Of a DNA stretch of 41,644 nucleotides, positions 35,351-41,644 are shown piece by piece. A program made the translations under genes and the position numbers. The stretch's first letter is position 1. Each line of letters starts with the position of its first letter. The DNA is from an uncultured Alphaproteobacteria bacterium (GTDB taxonomy: Bacteria > Pseudomonadota > Alphaproteobacteria > HIMB59): positions 1-41,644 of the forward strand of contig CACMUL010000009.1 in assembly GCA_902616855.1 (NCBI GenBank), given 5' to 3'. Under the pieces are notes generated by a model, which had not been told where the DNA came from, ran no database searches, and saw nothing but the letters and a program-made list of their open reading frames with translations.

Positions 35351-36225
35351 ACTCAATCATAATCACTCGTGCAGGGACTCATTCAACGATTCAAGACTTT
35401 GGAAGATTTCAATATCAGCACTTAGGAGTTTCACCAAGTGGAGCAATGGACCAAAGAATTATTACAGAACTACAAAAAATTATACCCAATCATCAAAATC
35501 AATTTCTAGAATTTGCATATGTGGGACCATCAATAAAAGTAAAAGAAGGATCAGTTAAGATTTGTATTGGCGGTAATTGTAATATGAGTATTCAGAAAAA
35601 TAACAACAGCCAGCTTGAGTGCCAGCCCTATAAAAGTATTAATTTATTTGAGGGCGATGAATTGATTATTCACAATACAATAGACTCAGTATATGGATAC
35701 ATAGCTTTTGAGCATGGACTTGGGTTAGAGCCTTGTCTTAATAGCTACTCTACTGACACAAAAGCAGGAATAGGTTCTATTAATCGAACTCTTAATAACG
35801 AAGATATATTTCACATTAGCAAAGATGTAAGCTCTTGGGATCTTATCTCTATACCAAAACCTGATTTAGAAAAGGTAACCAATTTCAAAGTTTATCCCGG
35901 TCCTCAACTTCAATATTTCTCAGACAATACTCTACAATCTTTTATTAGCGGTGTTTTTACAATAACTAATCAAAGTGATCGAATGGGTATCAGGCTCAAA
36001 GGTGAGAGTCTCATTAGTTCTAAGTCTCATGATATTTTGTCTGAAGGAATATTACCTGGGTCTATTCAAGTGCCAAGTGATGGGCAACCCATTGTATTAA
36101 TGCGGGACATTCCTTGTACTGGCGGGTATCCAAAAATTGCAATTTTAAATGAAATGGATATTTCAAGAATCTCTCAGCTCCCCCCTGAAACCAAAATCAC
36201 CTTCGATTTACAAACAATCTATTAG
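35347..36225 (+). CDS. pxpC: 5-oxoprolinase subunit C (PxpC, KipA family)
   Basis: PxpC is the KipA-like partner of PxpB, homologous to biotin-dependent carboxyltransferase-type AHS2 domains. The 292 residues contain the start motif IITRAGTHSTIQDFGRFQYQ, GVSPSGAMDQ, KICIGGNCNM, YGYIAFEHGLG, VYPGPQL, SDRMGIRLKG and the conserved SEGILPGSIQVPSDGQPIVLM, with CTGGYPKIA. It is coupled to pxpB by a 4-nt overlap. Together with pxpA on the other strand it completes the set for ATP-dependent 5-oxoproline hydrolysis. Confidence 0.94.
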   Translation: MNSIIITRAGTHSTIQDFGRFQYQHLGVSPSGAMDQRIITELQKIIPNHQNQFLEFAYVGPSIKVKEGSVKICIGGNCNMSIQKNNNSQLECQPYKSINLFEGDELIIHNTIDSVYGYIAFEHGLGLEPCLNSYSTDTKAGIGSINRTLNNEDIFHISKDVSSWDLISIPKPDLEKVTNFKVYPGPQLQYFSDNTLQSFISGVFTITNQSDRMGIRLKGESLISSKSHDILSEGILPGSIQVPSDGQPIVLMRDIPCTGGYPKIAILNEMDISRISQLPPETKITFDLQTIY

Positions 36226-36249
36226 CACAGATTTTATGTATAATTAAAA

Positions 36250-36987
36250 GTGAAAATCTCAAGTGTTCAAGATCTAATACCAATATCGAAAAATTCGAAT
36301 AGCTCCATGTTATCAAGACATGATGCACTGGAAAAATTCAATTCTTTTAATCCTGCTCTCTATGCAAAAACAAGAAACTTTTTGAATGGACAAATTTCAA
36401 GATTATCAGCCCATATAAAATATGGAATCATCACCAACAAAGAGCTCTATCGATATATTCGAGACAAATATAATTTTGTTGAGAGTGAAAAGTTTATTCA
36501 AGAATTAGCATGGAGAGATTTTTGGAGAAGCTATGCCTACCATCATCCTGATCAACTATGGACAGATGTAGAAGAATATAAAACTGGATTTGAAGCTCAA
36601 GAATATCAAAATAACTTGCCTGAGGATGTTATGTCAGCAACAACACCAACACAGATTATTAATATTTTCATCGAGCAACTCACTAGCACTGGGTACCTTC
36701 ATAACCATGCACGTATGTATTTGGCTTCTTATATTATTCACTTTAGAAGAGTGAAGTGGCAAGCTGGAGCGAAGTTTTTTTTGAGTCATTTACTGGATGG
36801 AGATATTGCAAGTAATAACTTCTCTTGGCAATGGATCGCGAGCACCTTTGCAGGAAAACCCTATATATTTAATTTAGAAAATGTTCACAAATACTGTCAC
36901 AAAAGCATAGATATTATCCCTGAGAAGAATCGAGAAATAGATGGTAGCTACGAAGAAATTAGTTCGAGGCTCTTTCCCAATTTATGA
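36250..36987 (+). CDS. Stand-alone FAD-binding domain of a photolyase/cryptochrome
   Basis: The 245 residues match only the C-terminal helical FAD domain of class I photolyases. SRLSAHIKYGIIT (residues 50-62) matches the FAD-phosphate block, ELAWRDFWRSYAYHHPD the middle, and GYLHNHARMYLASYII with HLLDGDIASNNFSWQW the flavin pocket. This keeps the Asn of the LLDGDxAxNN motif next to the flavin N5 and the Trp of WQW used in electron transfer in E. coli PhrB. No alpha/beta antenna domain precedes it: the protein begins at GTG 36250, 24 nt after pxpC. The next gene, overlapping by 4 nt, looks like the missing domain, so the two probably form one split enzyme. Confidence 0.85.
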   Translation: MKISSVQDLIPISKNSNSSMLSRHDALEKFNSFNPALYAKTRNFLNGQISRLSAHIKYGIITNKELYRYIRDKYNFVESEKFIQELAWRDFWRSYAYHHPDQLWTDVEEYKTGFEAQEYQNNLPEDVMSATTPTQIINIFIEQLTSTGYLHNHARMYLASYIIHFRRVKWQAGAKFFLSHLLDGDIASNNFSWQWIASTFAGKPYIFNLENVHKYCHKSIDIIPEKNREIDGSYEEISSRLFPNL

Positions 36988-37379
36988 ACTTAATTTATTT
37001 ATATGACGAGTTCATGAGAGTGCCAGCCGGTATTGAGGGTAAACCCGTTTATATCTTTGATGATACCTTAACTGAAGGCTATGAGCTTAGTGACAAAATC
37101 ATTGAAAATAGATACTTTTTAGCCAAAGAGGCAGGGGCTGAAATCTATAGAGGTAATACATATGAGATATTGCAAGAAATTCATAACCAAAACACCATAT
37201 CCAAAATTATAACAAAATCTACTTTTAGACCTATTTACCAAAATTTATTTCAAAAATTAGTTGAAAAATATGATTTAGAGCAGTTACCCGATTACTTCTT
37301 ATTGCAGGAGAATTATCTTCATCCAGCAAAAAGATTTTTTCAATATTGGAACAAAATTAAGAAAAATTTAAAATATTAG
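36984..37379 (+). CDS. Photolyase alpha/beta (antenna-like) domain as a separate small protein
   Basis: These 131 residues resemble a shortened N-terminal Rossmann-like domain of DNA photolyases. Strand 1 is LIYLYDEFMRVP, strand 2 PVYIFDD, then the LSDKIIENRYFLAKEAG helix, strand 3 EIYRGNTYEILQEI and strand 4 ISKIITKSTFRPIYQNLF, where photolyases have the RGDPEEVL and AVYANREYEPYE blocks. The end (HPAKRFFQYWNKIKKNL) matches the VFTPFxxxWLK linker that precedes the FAD domain. The gene overlaps the FAD-domain gene by 4 nt (ATGA), and its order is inverted relative to the normal single protein. The chromophore pocket is reduced, so it may not bind an antenna cofactor. Confidence 0.7.
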   Translation: MNLIYLYDEFMRVPAGIEGKPVYIFDDTLTEGYELSDKIIENRYFLAKEAGAEIYRGNTYEILQEIHNQNTISKIITKSTFRPIYQNLFQKLVEKYDLEQLPDYFLLQENYLHPAKRFFQYWNKIKKNLKY

Positions 37380-37381
37380 TC

Positions 37382-37582
37382 ATGGCTGAGAAATGCAAAT
37401 ATTGCGAGGGAGAGTTATCAGTCATGGACAGTGTGTATATTGAGTCTGAAATTCGAACAGCGCCTAAGAAAGTTCAAAATTTAATTAAAAGTCATCATAA
37501 TCTTGTCTGTTACATGTGTTATAAAAAACTAAAAGCTATTAAAGTGATAAATACTGAAGATAAAAATAAAAAATTAAATTAA
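37382..37582 (+). CDS. Small four-cysteine (zinc-ribbon-like) protein, unknown
   Basis: These 66 residues carry CKYC (Cys5, Cys8) and CYMC (Cys43, Cys46), a CxxC-x34-CxxC layout that suggests one structural zinc. A charged, helical middle (SEIRTAPKKVQNLIKSHHN) and a lysine-rich tail surround it. I do not recognise the family. It begins 2 nt after the antenna-domain gene, so it is likely translated with the split photolyase, and its stop shares TTAA with the convergent acyl-CoA synthetase. A role as accessory subunit or nucleic-acid contact for the pair is only a guess. Confidence 0.65.
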   Translation: MAEKCKYCEGELSVMDSVYIESEIRTAPKKVQNLIKSHHNLVCYMCYKKLKAIKVINTEDKNKKLN

Positions 37583-39204
37583 AGATTTTTTACTGTTTCT
37601 CTTAACTCGTACTTTTGAATTTTACCAGTTGATGTTTTTGGTAGGACCTGAAATACAAAAGTTTTAGGCATTTTAAAACCAGCTAAGTGCTCTCTACAAA
37701 ATTTCTTTAACTCATCTTCTTCTACTGTTTGACCTTCAATTAACTCTATAAAAGCACAGGGTGTCTCACCCCATTTTTCATCAGGTCTAGCAACAACTGC
37801 TGCTAAAGATACTGCAGGGTGCTTTGTAATAATATTTTCAATTTCTACAGATGATATATTTTCACCACCACTAATAATGATATCTTTTGATCGATCTTTA
37901 ACTTGAATATATCCACTAGGGTGCATTACTGCTAAGTCGCCTGAATGAAACCATCCACTTTTCATCGACTCTTTAGTGGCTTCTTCATTTTTGTAGTAAC
38001 CCATCATGACAGTATTTCCTCGGATCATAATCTCCCCCATGGTTTTCCCATCGGAAGGGACGGGTTCGAGTGTTTCTGGGTTCATGACAGATACCATTTC
38101 TGTGTGCGGATAACGAACTCCTTGATAGGCTTTTAGCTCAGATCGCTTTTCATCTGCTAAGTTATCCCAGTCCTTATTCCAAGCACAATGAACAACATGA
38201 CCGTAAGTTTCAGTAAGACCGTATACATGCATAACCTCAAAGCCTAAAGACTCCATTTTTTGAAGAATTGAACTAGGAGGCGGTGCACCAGCAGTCATAA
38301 CATAAACCTTATTTTTCAATGCTTTTTGATCATCTGCAGGGGCATTTGCTATCATATTCAATACGATAGGAGCACCTCCAAAATGAGTCACCTCATATTC
38401 ATCGATTAATTCGAAAATTTCTTTGACAACTATATTTCGTATAAATATTACACGAGCATGGAGCATCGCCAAAGTCCATGGATACCCCCAGCCATTGCAG
38501 TGAAACATTGGCACTGTATATAAATAGGTAAGCCGGTTAGGCATATTCCATGCAGTGATACTTCCCATTGACATTAAATAGGACCCTCTGTGATGGTACA
38601 CAACACCTTTTGGGTTTCCTGTCGTTCCAGATGTATAGTTCAGCGAAATAGCCTGCCACTCATCATCAGGCCTTATCCATTCAAACCCCTCATCACCTGT
38701 TTGCAGGAAACTTTCATACTCTAATTTTCCAATTGCTGGAATATCTCCTAAACCTGCTTGCTTGTCATCAATATCAATAACGATGATCTCTCGTTTAACT
38801 TGAGCAATAGCGTCAATTGCTACATTGTGAAATTGTCGATCCACTATAAAAACTTTACAATCACTATGGTCTAGTATGTAGGCGACTGTTCTAGTGTCTA
38901 AGCGAGTATTGATTGTATTAACAACCCCTCCAGTCATAGGAACAGAATAATGCGCTTCAAATAATTCAGGTGTGTTTGCTGCCATAATAGAAACAACATC
39001 ACCTTTGCCAATTCCAACTTTGGTTAAGGCACTGGCAAATCGGGTACATCGATCGTAAACTTGTCTCCAAGAGTATTTTCTCTCTTTATATACTATGGCT
39101 TCATAGTCAGGGTATACGTCTTTTATTCGATCAAGGAAACTGATGGGAGTTAAAGGAACAAAGTTTGCATCATTTTTATGCATTCCCAGTTCAAAATTAT
39201 TCAT
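37579..39204 (-). CDS. Acyl-CoA synthetase (AMP-forming), medium-chain / DmdB-like
   Basis: This ANL-superfamily enzyme activates an acid to its CoA thioester through an acyl-adenylate. The 541 residues have the P-loop-like NYTSGTTGNPKGVVYHHRG, the acyl-binding FHCNGWGYPWTLAM, VYGLTETYGH, GWFHSGDLAVMHPSGYIQVKDRSKDIIISGGENISSVEIE and the C-terminal catalytic Lys in PKTSTGKIQKYELR. The subgroup includes marine medium-chain and methylmercaptopropionate-CoA ligases (DmdB), so both substrates are possible. It starts one base inside the fadN-like stop (TAATG), so both are co-translated, which favours a beta-oxidation role. Confidence 0.9.
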   Translation of the reverse strand: MNNFELGMHKNDANFVPLTPISFLDRIKDVYPDYEAIVYKERKYSWRQVYDRCTRFASALTKVGIGKGDVVSIMAANTPELFEAHYSVPMTGGVVNTINTRLDTRTVAYILDHSDCKVFIVDRQFHNVAIDAIAQVKREIIVIDIDDKQAGLGDIPAIGKLEYESFLQTGDEGFEWIRPDDEWQAISLNYTSGTTGNPKGVVYHHRGSYLMSMGSITAWNMPNRLTYLYTVPMFHCNGWGYPWTLAMLHARVIFIRNIVVKEIFELIDEYEVTHFGGAPIVLNMIANAPADDQKALKNKVYVMTAGAPPPSSILQKMESLGFEVMHVYGLTETYGHVVHCAWNKDWDNLADEKRSELKAYQGVRYPHTEMVSVMNPETLEPVPSDGKTMGEIMIRGNTVMMGYYKNEEATKESMKSGWFHSGDLAVMHPSGYIQVKDRSKDIIISGGENISSVEIENIITKHPAVSLAAVVARPDEKWGETPCAFIELIEGQTVEEDELKKFCREHLAGFKMPKTFVFQVLPKTSTGKIQKYELRETVKNL

Positions 39205-41543
39205 TAGTTTTTTAATCTTCTCCCCGTAGACAACATTACATGGATCCTATCCCTCGTCTTATTGGATTGTATTAAATTTATCAAAGACTGTCGCTCTAAA
39301 TTATAAAGATCTGCTTCCGACAATTCTTTTGATTTAGTTGTATCACCCCCGCTAAGTACGGTTGCTAAATGAAGACCAATATCAACATCATAGCCAAAAA
39401 TGATCTTTTTTTGCTCTAAATCCAATAAAACTTGGTGCATTTTCTCTTTTACCTCAGGTCCGCTTAGTGAGAACTTTGGCTTTTCAGGAGCTGAATATTT
39501 ACTCTTTAATAATGATACTTGATTAAAGGCCTCCACAAGAAGATTATCTCTATTCAATACAAAAATATCATCATCTAGAAAAAATTTATGCTTTTTAGCT
39601 TGCAATGGGGAATGGGCCATTAGGCCATATCCTATAATATCAAATACTTGAAGAGCTGCTTGATCATGGTCATTTACATATTTTTTGTCTTGTACCCATC
39701 TCCATAATAATTCTTTACATCCACCACCACCTGGAACAAGGCCGACACCTGTTTCTACTAAACCTAAAGTGCTATTCATATGTGCAACCATCTTAGAAGT
39801 TTGACATGCTACTTCAAAACCACCTCCAATAGCTAAACCTGCAACAGCACTAACTGTTGGTTTCGAAGCATATTTCATTTTCATACACGCGGATTGAAAA
39901 TCAGATAGGTATTTATCAATACCTTTCCAATCTTTCACGTCAGCTAAACCAATCATGGTATTTAAATCAGCACCTGCAGAAAAATTCATAGCCTCATTAT
40001 AAACTACAAGGCCTTGATAATTATCTTGCTCAAGACGGTCTACTGACTCCTCTAAAATTTTCATGGCATCTGCGTTCAAAGCATTAGCCTTGGTGTGAAA
40101 TTCACAACACAGTATCTTCTGTTCTCGTGGCTCATCATTAAATTGCCATATAGTGGCAGCAAAATTTTTAGATAAGGGGTTAGCATATTTCTTGTGATCA
40201 CCTAATCGGCGAACACCCTCTCCTCTAGAGATAAACTTCATACCTGCCTCATGATTATAGGCCCGTGAGGAAGCTGAGTCGTAAGGCTCTTGTTTTAGCT
40301 TAATCATTGTTGTCAACAGCTCAGGAACATCTTGTTTTTCATCTTGAAGTCGTTGAACAAATTTGTTGAGACCGTACTCATTTAATAATTCAAATGGCCC
40401 TTCATTCCAGTTAAATCCCATGCGAAGAGCGTCATCTATATCTGTTACCCTTGAAGAAACTTCAGGAACACAAAAAGCGCTATAATTAATGATTTTTGCT
40501 AGAACTGCAAAAGCATATCGACCATACTCACTGTCATCATCAAGGAGTGCTTTGATGCCCTCTTTTTCAACTCTTCTTGCGATTTCTAAATCTACTTTAT
40601 CAAAATCGTAATAACTCATATCTGACTTGTTCAGGGCTTTGACGTGTTCATCGCCATCAACAATTGTTGTTTGATAAAAACCCCCAGGGCCCTTATTTCC
40701 ATTAAAACCTTTTTCAAGTAACTGTTCGACTAAAGGATGAGGTTTCACCACATCCATAAAAGGATCATTTTCTTGTAATTCTTTTTTAAAGCTTGCAAGC
40801 ACATCTTTCATCAAATCAATTCCTATGAGATCATAGAGTCCAAAAACACCTGTTTTAGGAATTCCTAAAGGTCGTCCAAATAAAGCATCTGCGATTTCTA
40901 CTGGAAGGCCTCGTTCTAAAGCCTCATACATTGCCACTTGCATCGCGTACACACCAATTCGATTGCCAATAAAACCAGGAGTATCATTACAATTCACAAT
41001 TCCTTTACCTAGCTCATTTTTACAGAAATCACGAAGTCCGTCCATCTTGTCTTTATTCATGGTTGGTGTTTCAACGATCTCTAATAATCTCATAAATCGG
41101 ACAGGATTAAAAAAGTGAGTAATACAAAAGTCTGTTTTCATGCTATCAGACATCTCTTGTGTCAGAATTGAAAGAGGAATTGTCGAAGTATTAGATGAAA
41201 TAATAGAGTTAGGGCTGCGAACTTTATCGATTTGGGAGTAAAGTTTGTGTTTGATATCAATACGCTCAACAACAGCTTCGATAACCCAGTCTGCATCTTT
41301 AATCTCATTAAAATCATCTTCAAGATTACCTGGTTTGATATGATCAATTCTAGATCTTTCCACCAATAGAGGCGGATCTGACTTTTTGATAATATCAATG
41401 GCATTTTCAGAAATTTGGTTGGGTTTGTCTTTGCCTTTGAGATCAAGCAAAACTACCTGGCGGTTAGAATTAGCCAAATGGGCAGCAATACCTGAGCCCA
41501 TCGTACCAGCACCAATTACAACTATTTTTTTAAAATTGTTCAT
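39204..41543 (-). CDS. 3-hydroxyacyl-CoA dehydrogenase / enoyl-CoA hydratase (FadN type)
   Basis: This is a bifunctional beta-oxidation protein of 779 residues in the order dehydrogenase then hydratase, like Bacillus FadN and unlike FadB. The NAD-binding motif VVIGAGTMGSGIAAHLA opens it, followed by SSNTSTIPLS, the catalytic region THFFNPVRFMRLLEIVETP and NDTPGFIGNRIG. A second dehydrogenase domain ends near residue 400. The crotonase half has AMNFSAGADLNTM for the oxyanion hole and GLAIGGGFEVACQ plus LGLVETGVGLVPGGGG, which keep both catalytic Glu positions. It overlaps the acyl-CoA synthetase by one base, forming a fatty-acid use pair. Confidence 0.93.
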   Translation of the reverse strand: MNNFKKIVVIGAGTMGSGIAAHLANSNRQVVLLDLKGKDKPNQISENAIDIIKKSDPPLLVERSRIDHIKPGNLEDDFNEIKDADWVIEAVVERIDIKHKLYSQIDKVRSPNSIISSNTSTIPLSILTQEMSDSMKTDFCITHFFNPVRFMRLLEIVETPTMNKDKMDGLRDFCKNELGKGIVNCNDTPGFIGNRIGVYAMQVAMYEALERGLPVEIADALFGRPLGIPKTGVFGLYDLIGIDLMKDVLASFKKELQENDPFMDVVKPHPLVEQLLEKGFNGNKGPGGFYQTTIVDGDEHVKALNKSDMSYYDFDKVDLEIARRVEKEGIKALLDDDSEYGRYAFAVLAKIINYSAFCVPEVSSRVTDIDDALRMGFNWNEGPFELLNEYGLNKFVQRLQDEKQDVPELLTTMIKLKQEPYDSASSRAYNHEAGMKFISRGEGVRRLGDHKKYANPLSKNFAATIWQFNDEPREQKILCCEFHTKANALNADAMKILEESVDRLEQDNYQGLVVYNEAMNFSAGADLNTMIGLADVKDWKGIDKYLSDFQSACMKMKYASKPTVSAVAGLAIGGGFEVACQTSKMVAHMNSTLGLVETGVGLVPGGGGCKELLWRWVQDKKYVNDHDQAALQVFDIIGYGLMAHSPLQAKKHKFFLDDDIFVLNRDNLLVEAFNQVSLLKSKYSAPEKPKFSLSGPEVKEKMHQVLLDLEQKKIIFGYDVDIGLHLATVLSGGDTTKSKELSEADLYNLERQSLINLIQSNKTRDRIHVMLSTGRRLKN

Positions 41544-41644
41544 TTATTTAAGGGCGAGATCATAACAAATACCTGTATTAAAAAAATCGAAATGTTTAAA
41601 TATTTTTTAAAAATAAGTTAATTTTTTGATTAACTAAAGATGAA
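41544..41644 (-). promoter_or_regulatory. Upstream region of the fadN-like operon, candidate -10 box
   Basis: This 101-nt region ahead of the operon is non-coding as far as the window shows. On the minus strand a TATGAT (complement of 41559-41564) lies about 15 nt before the ATG and resembles a sigma-70 -10 box. No convincing -35 box is seen at the right distance in this T-rich stretch. No clear operator palindrome was noticed. It is cut by the window edge. Confidence 0.3.

Noticed and set aside
36250-37379. Idea that the photolyase pieces are a decayed pseudogene
   Set aside because: Both frames are open, overlap by ATGA as in working pairs, keep key flavin-pocket residues, and the order is inverted, which a simple frameshift or nonsense mutation cannot produce.
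37579-39204. Naming the acyl-CoA synthetase dmdB outright
   Set aside because: The subgroup fits, but its neighbour is a general beta-oxidation gene and no dmdA, dmdC or dmdD is in the window, so the substrate is left open.
41162-41446. 94-residue frame on the minus strand within the fadN-like gene
   Set aside because: It is a shifted frame of a clear bifunctional enzyme, with no conserved motif.
1-41644. CRISPR arrays, insertion sequences, phage genes, long direct repeats
   Set aside because: None seen on reading. Poly-A/T runs are common but are due to base composition.

Overview
The window looks like a piece of a very AT-rich, gene-dense genome from a free-living alphaproteobacterium, probably a streamlined marine lineage of the Pelagibacterales / HIMB59 / AEGEAN-169 type. 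This is inferred from gene order and composition only, not from a database search. The strongest pointers are two gene orders typical of alphaproteobacteria: rnd-kdsD-lptC-lptA-lptB, and rpsA-ihfB-pyrF-trpF-trpB-trpA-accD-folC. Other signs are very short intergenic gaps, many overlapping genes and frequent GTG/TTG starts. No phage, transposon, CRISPR array or large repeat was seen, and no stretch over 300 bases lacks a gene.

Layout. (1) 1-7954, minus strand: a translation operon (infC-rpmI-rplT-pheS-pheT-lepA), then a tRNA-Ser(GGA) and the start of a GT32-type glycosyltransferase that runs off the left edge. (2) 7046-9764: two envelope glycosyltransferases (GT9 and GT4) and a divergent alpha/beta hydrolase. 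(3) 9761-15684, minus: glutamate synthase gltD-gltB. (4) 15720-17464: uppP and a convergent NDUFA9-like SDR. (5) 17500-29362, plus: a nearly gapless run for LPS biogenesis (rnd, kdsD, lptC, lptA, lptB), aromatic synthesis (aroA), ribosomal protein S1, IhfB, pyrimidine and tryptophan synthesis (pyrF, trpF, trpB, trpA), fatty-acid and folate synthesis (accD, folC). It ends in a strong hairpin terminator. (6) 29510-33332: DCC-family protein, GST, small membrane protein, a divergent DUF4198/HupE pair (possible metal uptake) and a secreted histidine phosphatase. (7) 33329-36225: a gamma-glutamylcyclotransferase-like protein beside PxpA, divergent from PxpB-PxpC, which together could take gamma-glutamyl compounds through 5-oxoproline to glutamate. 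(8) 36250-37582: a three-gene set that appears to be a photolyase/cryptochrome split into two proteins encoded in inverted order (FAD domain first, alpha/beta antenna-like domain second), followed by a 66-residue four-cysteine protein. (9) 37579-41543, minus: a FadN-type beta-oxidation protein and an acyl-CoA synthetase.

Most of the window is housekeeping. The best candidate for something undescribed is the split, order-inverted photolyase-like operon. Secondary points are the tRNA wedged between two protein genes, the S1 start region with a nested five-codon ORF, the pyrF/trpF overlap that dual-codes a catalytic loop, convergent genes that share a TTAA stop tetranucleotide, and a divergent PxpA next to a cyclotransferase.
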